Positions 25,138 to 34,974 of a stretch of 64,000 bases of DNA are shown here, piece after piece. The translations under genes were made by a program, and so were the position numbers. Position 1 is the stretch's first letter. Each line of letters starts with the position of its first letter. The stretch comes from FEB-7 sp963698265 (GTDB lineage Bacteria; Pseudomonadota; Gammaproteobacteria; Burkholderiales; Usitatibacteraceae). The stretch is from positions 62,001 through 126,000 of the forward strand of contig CAVOQC010000001.1 of NCBI GenBank assembly GCA_963698265.1, given 5' to 3'. A model generated the notes under the pieces. That model had not been told where the DNA came from and did not search any database. It saw only the letters and a program-made list of their open reading frames with translations.

Positions 25138-27036
25138 TCAGAACGCCGGGTTCCTGGTCGCCGTGAAAATGATCCGCGCCGTCGGGGAAGCGCCTTCTCC
25201 CGGGAAAAACGTGGCATGGCCGAACATGTAGCCGCGCGGCAGCGGAACCCGCTTCCGGTTCCTGCCGTCGGGCGTCATCGTGTAGAGGCCCGTTTCCCCG
25301 AGGTTCTTCAAGTCCACGTGCATGTACAGCAGGAGTCTTCCGTCCCCTGACCAGGTCGGAAGCCACTCCATGACCCCTTTCTTCGTGAGTCCGGGCGGCG
25401 TGAGGAGCCTCTCCTCGCCGGTCTTCAGATCGAGCACCACGACCCGCCAGCTCGCGCCGCCGGCAATGCGCATGAAGGCCACCTTGGACCCGTCGGGCGA
25501 GAGCTTGGGATCGAAGTCACCGTAGAGACCGGGCGAGAAGAGACCTCGCTTCTCGGGGGGGTTGGTGACCTGCCGCGCCTGGCTTCCATCGGCGTTCATG
25601 ACCCACAGGGCGTCCACGTCCTTGCCCTTGGCGGGAAACACCATCTGGTTTCCGAGCCAATGCGGATCCGTCGTCTTCAGCCCTCTCGGCGTCGGCACGC
25701 GCGTGATCCGCCGCGTCGCGAGGTCGATCTCGCGGATCATGGGATCGCGCTCGGCATTGTCGGTGGAGAGATAGATCAGGGATTTTCCGTCGGGAGACCA
25801 GAGTCCATTGGCGGTGATGACACCCGGCTTTCCCGGAAGGATCGTCTCCAGTCCCGTGCCATCGAGATTCACGACCATGATCTCCGTGTCCTCGTAGCCC
25901 TTCTCCTCGGTGGCCTTTCCGTCCTTGCCCTTGCGGTTGTAGCGCGTGAGGGCGATCCGCGTGCCATCGGGAGAGACCCTCGGATGGGTCATCTCCTGGT
26001 CGTCGCTCGTCATGACCGGCGTCATCTCGCTCCCGTCCAGCCTCGCGGTATAGATCCCGAAGTGGGCGGGCTCCCGGCTCGCCTTGGCGAGCCGGGATCG
26101 CGGCGCCGATGAGGCCGCGGAAGTTGCGGCCGCGGCCGCGACCGGAGCCGGCACCGTCCCGCCCAGGTCCCGGAAGGCCCTGAAAGCCGGCTTGGGCCTG
26201 CCCTCGGCGTCGAGGAGGCCCGAGCGAAACGTGAAGATCAGGACCTTCACGTCGTGCAGGAAATTCCACACCAGCATCGAGGGCCTGAGTCCGCCCATCA
26301 ACTGCGGAAGGTCGCGCACGAAAGCCAGTTGATCCGCCTCGCCCGAGCTCCCGTCCGTGGGCCACGTCACCTCGACGAGGAGTTCCTCGCGGGTCGCCCG
26401 GTACTTCGCCATCCGTTCGTAGTAATCCCCCGGAATTCCCGAAGGACCTTGGCTTTCGTAAAGCTTCCGGGGATCCGAGGTGAAAGCCAGGATGTCCATG
26501 TGCGAGCGAACCGCGTCGACCAGCCTCCGGTTCTCCCTTTCTCCCTGCCCCTGCATCGCCTCCCACTGGAAGGTCACGAACACCTTGGTGCCCGGCGAAG
26601 TCCGCTTGATCTTCTCGTAGAGTCTTCGATAGAGCGCGGTGAACGCGGAGTACTCCCCGGGCGACGACAAGGCGAGGAGGTTCACGTCGGTGGCCACCGC
26701 CAGAAAGGCCGGCTTCAACTCGGCGAGCTCCAGGGCGGCGCGCTCGAAGGGCCCGGAGACTTCCGGATTCGCAAACGACATCCGGCGAGCGGAGGCTTCT
26801 TTCGGTGGATCGATCTCGGCGCCCTTGATGCCGTCGGCCTTGAGCGGATTGAGTTCCACGACCGCCTTCAGGTTTCGCTGCGCCGCCAGCGCCATGAGGG
26901 CCCGGACGGCCTCCAGCCGGTTGGAATCCTTCCAGTCGATGCGAATGACCGCGAGAGTTCCCAGCTCCGCATCGAGCCGGAACATGTCGGTGAGTTCCGC
27001 GGCGCCATGGTCCGGGAAGTTTCGCGGCGTTACCAC
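25138..27036 (-). CDS. Secreted TIM-barrel glycosidase-like protein fused to PD40 beta-propeller repeats
   Basis: At least 632 residues. The first 300 resemble a glycoside-hydrolase-type TIM barrel and are clearly paralogous to the protein at 29.8-30.9 kb (compare KPAFLAVATDVNLLALSSPGE with KPDYMVFATEINLL). An Ala-rich linker follows, then TolB-like repeats containing SPDGTRIA, SPDGKSLI, SPDGSKVA and SGDGRLLL. The first usable GTG is taken as the end here. In the same frame, upstream codons to a CTG at 27126 encode a convincing signal peptide (QSVAGIAACLAFAGATA) behind an AGGAGG at 27140-27145. The real protein is therefore probably secreted and starts there. Catalytic residues were not identified. 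Confidence 0.75.
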   Translation of the reverse strand: MVTPRNFPDHGAAELTDMFRLDAELGTLAVIRIDWKDSNRLEAVRALMALAAQRNLKAVVELNPLKADGIKGAEIDPPKEASARRMSFANPEVSGPFERAALELAELKPAFLAVATDVNLLALSSPGEYSAFTALYRRLYEKIKRTSPGTKVFVTFQWEAMQGQGERENRRLVDAVRSHMDILAFTSDPRKLYESQGPSGIPGDYYERMAKYRATREELLVEVTWPTDGSSGEADQLAFVRDLPQLMGGLRPSMLVWNFLHDVKVLIFTFRSGLLDAEGRPKPAFRAFRDLGGTVPAPVAAAAATSAASSAPRSRLAKASREPAHFGIYTARLDGSEMTPVMTSDDQEMTHPRVSPDGTRIALTRYNRKGKDGKATEEKGYEDTEIMVVNLDGTGLETILPGKPGVITANGLWSPDGKSLIYLSTDNAERDPMIREIDLATRRITRVPTPRGLKTTDPHWLGNQMVFPAKGKDVDALWVMNADGSQARQVTNPPEKRGLFSPGLYGDFDPKLSPDGSKVAFMRIAGGASWRVVVLDLKTGEERLLTPPGLTKKGVMEWLPTWSGDGRLLLYMHVDLKNLGETGLYTMTPDGRNRKRVPLPRGYMFGHATFFPGEGASPTARIIFTATRNPAF

Positions 27037-27232
27037 CGCCCCCGTGAGCCACGAAGAGGTTGTGGTCGCGGCCGTCGCCCCCGCAAAGGCGAGGCAGGCC
27101 GCAATGCCCGCGACGGACTGGATCAGTCTTCTACTGATTCCTCCTGCTGAAACACCGCCCGCCGATCGCGACGGTGTTCGTTGTCGATTCGGCCAGCTTC
27201 ACCGGAGCCCGGTGCACCTGGCCGCCGTATTC

Positions 27233-28309
27233 CTAGCGTTCCTCGACCGGAAGCGACCGCGGAACCTTCCCCACACGACGCGCTCCTTCCTCGCGCCCCC
27301 TCAGGAAATGGTGCGTGACGACCCCACGGTACATCCCCGAGCGCACGAGCGCCGCGATCCACCTGTGGCGCTCGGCGGACGCGAACAGCGGCATCCATGC
27401 CGCCCTCACCATCCACCGGTTGAAGAAAACCCGGCGCAGCACGTGGCGCATCGCGAGTCTCGGAATGCTCCCGTCATCATCCAGGAGATAGGGTCGGCGC
27501 GGGCCGGAAAGCTCCCCTCTCAGGGCCCACAGCGTCCCGAGGTCGTAGACGCGGTAGGCGATGTCGATTTCCGGGTGCGGAACCCGGAGCCGGAAATCGT
27601 GCCAGTTCAACCCGCGCTCGCGGCTGCGCCTGAGCGTGCCCTCCAGGGTTTCGACATGATGATGGTATCCGAACGCGCGCCGGCCGTAGTGGATCTGCAG
27701 GCCGTGCTGGTGAAGGCGGTACCCGAGTTCGACGTCCTCGTGCGCGGCGGCGCCGGCGCGGCCCATTTCGTCCTGGAACATCCCGTGCCGGAGCATGAAA
27801 CCCCGCTTGAATGAGATATTGCAGGCCCAGAACAGGAGATAAGGCAGCGGCTTGTCATCCTCAAGATCGCCCAGGCGCCACGGGTCCCACTTGGACAGGA
27901 AGACGGAGTGTGTGAGCCCGGGAGACTGCACGACGCGCCCCAGTATGGCGGCGCCTTCTTCAGGATGCTTGCGGTGCCCTTCCAGGTGCGCCTCGAGGGC
28001 GCCCGCGTCCAGGAAGATGTCGTCCGCGATCAGCAGCGCGATGGGCGCGCGGGCCGCCCGAAGGCCCTGGTTCTGCGTGTATCCCGGGCCGCGGTTGGCG
28101 TGGTGCAGGTATCGCAGGTCGCTGCGGCAGTGCTGCTGCGCCGCCTCCACGACCGAACGCGTATCGTCGGTCGATCCGTCGTCGACCACGATGACCTCGA
28201 AGCGCTGCGCATCGAGACTCTGCGCCATGAGGTGCGCGAGGGTTTCGCGAAGCGTGTCGGCCCGGTTGTAGGTCGCCACGACCACGCTCAAGTCCGGCAT
28301 GCGTTCCAT
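27233..28309 (-). CDS. Family 2 glycosyltransferase
   Basis: 358-residue GT-A glycosyltransferase. It has the N-terminal SVVVATYNRADTL, the nucleotide-sugar segment VIVVDDGSTDDT and the acceptor-side NRGPGYTQNQGLR. The metal-binding position reads ADDIF rather than the usual DxD, and a later EDVELGYRL motif is typical of the family. No membrane helix is evident, so it acts at the cytoplasmic face. It lies 19 bases after the ligase/polymerase gene on the same strand. A paralogue with about the same plan is at 34975-36009. The donor sugar is unknown. Confidence 0.88.
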   Translation of the reverse strand: MERMPDLSVVVATYNRADTLRETLAHLMAQSLDAQRFEVIVVDDGSTDDTRSVVEAAQQHCRSDLRYLHHANRGPGYTQNQGLRAARAPIALLIADDIFLDAGALEAHLEGHRKHPEEGAAILGRVVQSPGLTHSVFLSKWDPWRLGDLEDDKPLPYLLFWACNISFKRGFMLRHGMFQDEMGRAGAAAHEDVELGYRLHQHGLQIHYGRRAFGYHHHVETLEGTLRRSRERGLNWHDFRLRVPHPEIDIAYRVYDLGTLWALRGELSGPRRPYLLDDDGSIPRLAMRHVLRRVFFNRWMVRAAWMPLFASAERHRWIAALVRSGMYRGVVTHHFLRGREEGARRVGKVPRSLPVEER

Positions 28310-28328
28310 TTCGCGTTCGTCCCGATTC

Positions 28329-29810
28329 TCAGGGGGCGGTCATCCGGCGCGGCGCGGCCGGCCGGGTCTCGGCCGTGAGCGCCACGCCGATCGCCACGAT
28401 GATCCAGAAGCACATGTAGACGGTCGGCTCGCGAAAGAGGGGGTTGCTCATGCCGTCGAACACATAGGCCAGCAATCCCGCAAATGCGGCCATCGCGACG
28501 CGGCGGACGAGCGGATCCTGCCCCCGCGCCAGCTGCCACAGGCGAACCAGGGCCGTCAGGACCAATCCATAGTACGCGACGACCCCGAACAGGCCCATCT
28601 CGGCGCCGATGAAAAGCGGCACGTTGTGCACGGGCTCCGGCAGCGACCAGTTCACGTTGAGCCGGTACATCCGTTCCATGTAGTTTCCCGCGCCGGAACC
28701 GAAGAGGAAGTTCTCGCGCCAGATGCTCCAGGCGACGGGGAACTGGTCGAAGCGCGCCGTGAGCAACTCCCTCGGCGCATCGACCAGTCGCGCCAGAAAC
28801 CTGCTGAAGATCCATGGCGCACCGACGACCCCGGCAATGGCCATGCCGATCAGCCCCTGGACCACATAACGCTCCCTCCATGCGAGCATCGCCCCCACGA
28901 CGATGCCGAGCGAGATCATCGAGCCGAGCCAGGCCGAGCGCGAGAACGTGACGAGCATGGTGGCCAGCCCCAGGAGAAGAATCGCGCCGTTGAGTAGCCG
29001 CATGCGCACGGAAAGCGCGCGGTGGAACAGGAACACCAGCGGGGTCGGCATGAGCATCGCGAGATATATGCCGAGGGAATGGGAGTCGTACGTAAGGCCG
29101 GTGGCACGGCTCACGTCCTCGATGCCGGGAACGCGATACTGCTTTTCCAGCAGGTCGCCGCCCGCGCCCTTGTCGAGGATCAGTCCGGGCGGCACGGAGC
29201 CCTGGTACTGCAGGAGGCCGGTGGCGGCCTCGGCCAGGATGGCCACGGCGACGGAAGCCACGTACCACGGGAGGTGATCGCGCCGGAAATGCCGGGAAAC
29301 GTAGAAGTACACCAGGACGTGCTTGAGGAGGTTTTGCAGGGAGTAGGCCCCGAGCTGGAGGAACTGCGCTCCCCACAGCGAAACGGCGCAGGCCAGCACG
29401 TACAGCATCACCCACGCGTCGGCCTTGCGCGGCCCGGGCAGGGGGGCGGAACGCAGGACGAAGATCTTGAACGCCCAGGCGAAATACAACCCGGCGATGA
29501 GGAAGTCGAGGACGCCGATGCCGAGGGTGCCGGTATAGAGCGATGCGCTGCGGACGCCTTCCGAATAGTAGCCCTCGTCCAGGAACGACCACTTGGCGAA
29601 TCCTGCCAGCGGCACGCACAGCAGCAGCAGGATCAGCAGCAGTTCGGAGAACCGTCCCGCAAAGGCCATGGACAGGGAAACGAGACAGATCCCCGCGATC
29701 GTGACGATGAACCAGCGGCCCTCCAGTTCCCAGACGGCGTAAAGGCAAGCCGCGAAGAACGCGCCGAGAAGGGCCGGCAACGCCGCCCTGGGGAACGCGA
29801 AGGCCGTCAC
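28329..29810 (-). CDS. O-antigen ligase/polymerase family membrane protein (Wzy/WaaL-like)
   Basis: About 493 residues with roughly 12 hydrophobic segments and a large periplasmic loop. The Wzy_C-type region contains RSAWLGSMISLGIVVGAML followed by a loop with FLFGSGAGNYMERMY and a conserved His in PEPVHNVPLFIGAEMG. It would polymerise repeat units or ligate the chain to lipid A core; the two cannot be separated by sequence here. I used the GTG just after the upstream gene (13-base gap). An ATG at 29855 would add 15 residues and overlap that gene. Confidence 0.85.
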   Translation of the reverse strand: MTAFAFPRAALPALLGAFFAACLYAVWELEGRWFIVTIAGICLVSLSMAFAGRFSELLLILLLLCVPLAGFAKWSFLDEGYYSEGVRSASLYTGTLGIGVLDFLIAGLYFAWAFKIFVLRSAPLPGPRKADAWVMLYVLACAVSLWGAQFLQLGAYSLQNLLKHVLVYFYVSRHFRRDHLPWYVASVAVAILAEAATGLLQYQGSVPPGLILDKGAGGDLLEKQYRVPGIEDVSRATGLTYDSHSLGIYLAMLMPTPLVFLFHRALSVRMRLLNGAILLLGLATMLVTFSRSAWLGSMISLGIVVGAMLAWRERYVVQGLIGMAIAGVVGAPWIFSRFLARLVDAPRELLTARFDQFPVAWSIWRENFLFGSGAGNYMERMYRLNVNWSLPEPVHNVPLFIGAEMGLFGVVAYYGLVLTALVRLWQLARGQDPLVRRVAMAAFAGLLAYVFDGMSNPLFREPTVYMCFWIIVAIGVALTAETRPAAPRRMTAP

Positions 29811-29823
29811 TTCATCCGCCCTT

Positions 29824-30871
29824 TCAAGGCGGAGGAAACTCCATCCCCAGCGCATCGAACCACGCCGGCTTGGGATTGCCGTACCCGTCGCGAAGTCCCA
29901 TCGCGTTGAAGTGCCCGAACAGCGCGTCGATGTCCACGCCCAGGCCCTCGAGGAACCGGGTCGATTCCTCGTTCAGCAGGCTGCGGTTGTAGAACTCCAT
30001 GTGGTCGCATGACCGCCCAGGTGACAAGTTCAGGGCGCGCGGTCGAGAACATGCGGGGGATATTGCGCACGAATTCCGCCTGTTCCTCGGGAGTGCCCTG
30101 GACCTTGCTCGCCCAGCCGACTTCGGAGAACACGATGCGCGCATTGGGGTACGCGGTTCGCGCGGCGCTGGAAACTCCGGCGGGATGTCCGCGATGCTCG
30201 CGTAGTGCCCTTCGCGAATCCAGCCACTCCGGATATGTCGTGAATGCGATGAAGTCCAGCGGCCAGAACATCGACGGGACATCCACCTTCTCGATTTCGT
30301 AGTTGAAGTACCAGAGCGAGTAGAGGAAGGAGAAGGCCGACCTTGGTTTGGGGCGAGATGGACTTCACCGTCGAGGCGGCAAGGCTGTACAGCGACCGGA
30401 ATTTCTCGAACTCCGCCGGATTGAAGCGGTGCAGGAGGTTTATCTCCGTGGCGAAGACCATGTAGTCGGGCTTGGTCCGGGCAATCGCCGCCACGTCGTT
30501 CAGGTAGAGGATTCGCACCTGCGTATTTCCGAAGCTCCTCACGTATCCATCCGGCGGACCCGGGGCATTGATGAAGATGGCTCCGACCTGGATGAAACTC
30601 TTCAGCCCGAAATCGCGCATGGCCGAAACCATCGACAATCGCGGCGAACGCCGCCCGGTCGGACCAATGCCAGACGAACGAGGAATGGCCGCCGACCTGT
30701 GCGGACAGGTCGAGGGTGTCGATCGCGTCCTGGGTGGTGCTGTCGGGGAAGTGCGGGGGAATGAACTCCATGCCGAACGGGGTGTTCGCCGCCAGGGCTA
30801 CCGGTCGCGGAAAGCGCGAGGAGCATGGCTACCGCGCCCTTCGCCAGGGCCGTACGCGGCAGGCGAGGCAC
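29824..30871 (-). pseudogene. Secreted TIM-barrel glycosidase-like protein, several apparent frameshifts
   Basis: Reassembled across at least five frame changes, the protein has a signal peptide (from a GTG at 30871: PRLPRTALAKGAVAMLLALSA) and NTPFGMEFIPPHFPD. A barrel follows with LKSFIQVGAIFINAPG, MVFATEINLLHRFNP, LDFIAFTTYPEWL and ARIVFSEVGWASKVQGTP. The last part, HMEFYNRSLLNEESTRFLE to KPAWFDALGMEFPPP, is in one frame. It is a paralogue of the barrel part of the protein at 25.1-27.1 kb but lacks the propeller. Motifs are well preserved, which favours sequencing error over decay. A role in trimming or processing the secreted glycan is an inference from position. Confidence 0.65.
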
Positions 30872-31874
30872 GGCGAACGCGGTTGGCGACCATGGGGCTG
30901 GGCTCTTCTGATTCGTTCGGAATTCGCGGGCGGTCGACTGGTGAACCTTCTGGCCGCTCCGGTGATCTGCTCGATCACCTCGTCGATTCTCGTCCGGCAA
31001 GCGTAGAGGCAGGACGATAGCCAAATCGGCCGAAATCCGTCTGATGTCAGCGATAGAGTACCGCAATTCCCCGGCATGGGCCTCCCGGTAATCGGGGCGG
31101 CACCCGGGAGAGAGCCTGGTGCACAGGAGCGCGGCGATCTCGTTCACGGAGGTCGCCCTGCCGGTTCCGACGTTGAAGACCCCATCATCGGTAGGCGACC
31201 TCATGCTTCGGAGGTTCGCCACCACCATGTCGTCGACATGCACGAAGTCGCGTCGCTGCTCTCCGTCGCCCAGGATGATCGGGGCTCTCCCTCCAGGAGT
31301 CTGCGGATGAAGATCGTGATGACACCCACGTACGGGCGTGAACGTCTGACCAGGCCCGAAGGTATTGAAATAGCGCAACACATGACAGTCGATGCCCATC
31401 TCCCGGCAGATCTGCAGGCAGTACTTCTCCGCTGCGAGCTTGGCGATCCCATAGGGCGAGATGGGCTCGGTCGGATCGTCCTCGGCTACGGGGTCGGGCG
31501 CATCGCCCTCCGCGTAGACCGCCATCGACGAGGCGAACACCAGCTTTCGCACGCGCTCTCCGACAGGCACCGCAGGAGGTTGAGGGTCCCATGAAATTCG
31601 TGTCGGCGTCCTGGTAGAACTCCGTCACCGATGCACGGATGCTACGCGTGCCGCCTCGTGGAACACGATCTCGACATCCTCGAGCGCGGACGAGGTCGTG
31701 CCCGAGCAGACGTCGCCCCCCACCAAAGTGGCGCCATCGGGCACACTTTGCCCGGGGCCCATCGAGAGGTCGTCCAGCACCACGCACCTCGATCCCCTCC
31801 GCGAGCAGCGCTCGCGCGAGACGCGACCCGATGAAGCCCGCGCCACCGGTGACCAGCGCCTTGCGGGGCATCAT
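30829..31874 (-). pseudogene. NAD-dependent sugar epimerase/dehydratase (SDR), frameshifted
   Basis: Extended short-chain dehydrogenase of the UDP-glucose 4-epimerase type. The frames supply, in order: MPRKALVTGGAGFIGSRLA (Rossmann GxxGxxG), VVLDDLSMGPGQSVPDG, VEIVFHEAARVASVHRS, KLVFASSMAVYAEGD, the catalytic YGIAK in SPYGIAKLAAEKY, RYFNTFGPGQ, and VDDMVVANL. At least four shifts separate these. The ATG overlaps the stop codon of the upstream nucleotidyltransferase as ATGA, an intact coupling. The 3' end is uncertain; a TAG at 30829 closes the most plausible frame (RIDEVIEQITGAARR) and slightly overlaps the next gene. Confidence 0.65.
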
Positions 31875-32821
31875 GGGGCTTCGGCCGACCGGAAGGCGCG
31901 GCAGTCGATCTGGACTTCCGGCGTCACGATGAATCGGTCGACGTCGGACTGCGACCTGACTACGGTATGCGGGAAGATCACGCTGTCGCTGATCGCGATC
32001 GGGTACTCGATCCTCGCACGGTCGCCGACCACGACGTTGGTGAGGCGCGCACCCGGATGGATGCGGGTATCCTGCCCATCAGGCGGTCCAGGTCGCGGCG
32101 CCGCAGCTCGAGCAGGTTGCACGTCAGCACGTCCGCCGGCGCCGTGAGATTCACGTCCCACCGGACGACGTCCGCGGTGTACACCGGCAGGCCGTCGTCG
32201 ACCATGATCTGGATCGTGTCGGTGATCTCGTTCTCGTCGCGCATGGCCGTGCGCGGCGTGCGGCGTATCGCGTCGAAGATCGGCATGTCGAACAGGTACA
32301 GCCCGCAACCCTTCACAGTTCGGGACGTGGCGCGGCTTCTCGATGACGCGGCGCACCGGGCCGTCCTCTCGCTAGTGCACCGCAAAATTGCGCCTCATCG
32401 CCTCCGCGTCGGTCTCGTGTTTTACCGCGAGGACCGCGGCGGCCTTGGCTTTCCATCTCCGCGGTCATCGTCCCAGGTTCGGTCTCGAAAAAGATGTCGC
32501 CGAGCACCAGCAGGAACGGGTGCGTAACATGACGCTCGAGTTGGCCCACCGCATGGGCGATGCCCAGGCGCTGCGTCTGTTCGACGTAGCGGATGCTTCA
32601 CCCCGAACGGCTGCCGTCGCCGAGCGTCTGGGCGAGCTCGTGGCCAAGATGGCCGATCACGATGAAGACCTCGTCGATGCCCACGGCCGGCACATTCTCG
32701 ATTGATACTGGATCAACGGCTTGTTGCAGATCGGCACGATTGGCTTCGGGTAAGTACTTGCTGAACGGATGCATCCGCGTTCCCTTTCCGGCGCCAAGAT
32801 GACCGCGACGAGCTTTTCCAT
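31871..32821 (-). pseudogene. Sugar-phosphate nucleotidyltransferase, frameshifted
   Basis: Pieces in different frames join into a typical NDP-sugar pyrophosphorylase. They are MEKLVAVILGAGKGTRM (signature GxGTR, with one shift), YPKPIVPICNKPLIQY, VGIDEVFIVIGHLGHEL, HVTHPFLLVLGDIFFE, GLYLFDMPIFDAIRRTPRT, DENEITDTIQIMVDDGLPV, and a C-terminal hexapeptide-like part (ARLTNVVVGDRARIEYPIAI). It would make an activated sugar for the locus; substrate not determinable. At least five shifts are needed. It begins the minus-strand unit that runs through the epimerase, TIM-barrel, ligase and glycosyltransferase genes. Confidence 0.65.
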
Positions 32822-32934
32822 GACTCCAGTATGTCGCCCCACAAGGGGCGGTCGCGCGTCCCGGGATCGGCGCTCCGGGCGACGGGCCTGGCTCTCGCCG
32901 GTCAACGTCCGCCCGGTCGCGGAGGGCTCGCGGC

Positions 32935-32940
32935 ATTATA
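32935..32940 (-). promoter_or_regulatory. Possible -10 element for the 32.8-25.1 kb unit
   Basis: A perfect TATAAT on the minus strand about 115 bases upstream of the nucleotidyltransferase ATG, in the short divergent gap before the plus-strand glycosyltransferase. No good -35 hexamer is seen. Confidence 0.4.
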
Positions 32941-32991
32941 CCCGGCCCCGTGGGGCAGGGCGACCGGGCGCGGCGCACATCGGGGACATGC

Positions 32992-33896
32992 ATGAACCCG
33001 GAACTCACGATCCTGATCGTCACCTGGAACTCCTGGGCGGACCTGAAGCGCTGCCTGGAGTCCATCCGGAAGGCCTCCGTGCCCGCGGCGAGATCCTCGT
33101 GTTCGACAACGGCTCCGAGGACGGAACGCCGGAGAAGTTGCACGGGGAGTTCCCGGAAGTCCGCCTGGAGCGCAACGCCACGAACCTGGGGCTGCCGGCG
33201 GCGGTCAACCGCGGGCTGCGCGAGGTCCGCGGCGATTTCGTGATGCTGCTCGACGTCGATACCGAGGTAAGGCCCGGGACGCCCGGGCTTCTCCTGGAGT
33301 TCCTGCGAGCGCACCCCGAGGTCGCGCTCGTCGCCCCCCGGATCTTCACGCCGGAGGGCGAGGTCGAGCAGACCGCGCGCAACCTGCCCTCGATGATGAG
33401 CGGCCTCTTCGGCCGCCAGTCGCTGCTCACGCGCCTCTTTCCCGGCAACCCCTACACGCGGCGCTACCTCCTGCCCCAGAACCTCGGCCGGACGGATCCG
33501 TTCGCGGTGGGGCAGGTTTCCGCCGCCTGCATGTTCATGCGCCGCGGTCTCGTCGATGAGGCGGGCCCCTGGGACGAAGGCTACCGGTGCTACTGGGTGG
33601 ACAGCGACTGGTGCGCGCAGGTCCATCGGACGGGAAAGGCCATCTACTGCTTCCCCGCGGCCAGCATCGTCCATTACGAGAACAACCGGGCGCACAAGAA
33701 AAAGAGCCCCTGGCGCATCCGTCACTTCCACATCGGCGCCTATCGCTTCTACCGCAAGCACTGCACGCTCGGCGTGCTCGACCCCCGTGCGATCGTCGCC
33801 GCCGTCGCGCTCGCGATCCGGGCGGTCGTGATGATGGTGCTGAACGAGCTGAAGGGGGATTCCCCCGCTCGCGCGCCGGTGCAGCCTACGCGCTGA
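32992..33896 (+). pseudogene. Family 2 glycosyltransferase (rhamnosyltransferase-like), one apparent frameshift
   Basis: About 301 residues after correcting one missing base near 33089. It starts MNPELTILIVTWNSWADLK and continues after the shift as EILVFDNGSEDGTPEKL, with NLGLPAAVNRGLRE, DVDTEV, VSAACMFMRRGLVDEAG and a late region of basic and hydrophobic residues. The order matches GT2 rhamnosyl- or hexosyltransferases that lack membrane domains. It is the only plus-strand gene between 25.1 and 40.3 kb and is divergent from the nucleotidyltransferase. Everything after the shift is one long intact frame of 269 codons. Confidence 0.75.
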
Positions 33897-33920
33897 CCAC
33901 CCGTCGCGGGGGCGCCGCGT

Positions 33921-34810
33921 TCAGCCCCGCGAGCCGCCGAACAGTCGCTTGAGCGAACGCACGATGCGGCGGCGCGTGAACGCGAGCCAGATGAGGAAGG
34001 GCTTGAGTCTCAGCCCAAAACGCACGTAAGGATGGCTCATGATCTGCATGAGCTGCTGGCGGTTGGTGGCGAGCTGCTCCTCGAGCATGACGATGCGCCT
34101 GGCATCGGTCGCCTCGGCCAGGGGGATGCGCACGCCGGGATGGTGGATCAGGATCCACTGCTGCGGATCGGGGTGCCGCCACTCGATCGGCGACATGGCA
34201 AGGCCCTGCTCCTCGACGAGTTCGCGCATCCGGTCCCTCGAGTAGGTCGCCTTCGCCACCCAGTTGTTTCCCTCGTAGTTGGCCGGGGATTCGAAAAAGG
34301 TGGCCGCAAAGATGCCCTCGGGCTTGAGCACCTTCTTCGCTTCCGACAGGCACCGCCGGATCTGCGACTGCGAAGTGTGGGAGAAGATCGACTGGGCGAT
34401 GATGAAATCGAACTCCTTGCCGAAGGCGCTCAGCGTGAAGTTCTCGTCGTGGACGAAGCTCGGGCGCTTGATCGCCACCATCGCCGCGCCGACTTCCTTG
34501 TCGATGCCTTCCTGCACCAGCCACTGGAGCGGCTCTATCCCGAAGTAGCGGCCGGGGCGCAGGTACGGGATGAACAGCCGGCCCGCGCGCAGCGAACCGC
34601 AGCCCACGTCGAGCAGCGCGTGCCCTTCGCGAAGCCCCAGGGCGGTGAGCAGGTTGAACTGGATGGCGCTCAGGACATCGTAGTGCTCGAGATGGCCGAT
34701 GTGGGCCCGGTATTCCTCGAATTCGCGCCCGCGCTTGCGGGCCTCTGCCCTCCAGCCGCGCTCCCCTCGCCATCGCCCAGCTGGACCGGCTTCTCCGCAC
34801 CCACCGCCAT
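33921..34810 (-). pseudogene. Class I SAM-dependent methyltransferase, one apparent frameshift
   Basis: After adding one missing base near 34770, a protein of about 296 residues results. It starts MAVGAEKPVQLGDGE, then FEEYRAHIGHLEHYDVL, and the SAM-binding motif LLDVGCGSLRAGRL. It continues through FDFIIAQSIFSHTS, VLKPEGIFAATFFE and a basic C-terminal tail (RRRIVRSLKRLFGGS) that could bind the membrane. It probably methylates a sugar or lipid intermediate. The single shift lies before the conserved domain. It is the last gene of the minus-strand set starting at 40.3 kb. Confidence 0.75.
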
Positions 34811-34974
34811 CGATCGTCTCCCTCGGCCGCGGACGCGCGGCGCAGCCGCTGATTATCCGCTACTGGAGAAGATTTTGCGCGCCCGGAGATCGCCTGCGGG
34901 CCGAGGCTCGAACGAGGCCGCAAACGGCAGGTTCAACGCCCGGCCCCGCACGCGATGCAGCCCGGGCGGCGCGA

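Noticed and set aside
32598..33761. 387-codon minus-strand open frame opposite the family 2 glycosyltransferase
   Set aside because: Mostly the antisense shadow of the plus-strand glycosyltransferase. Only its last part, within the nucleotidyltransferase, reads as real protein and is included there.
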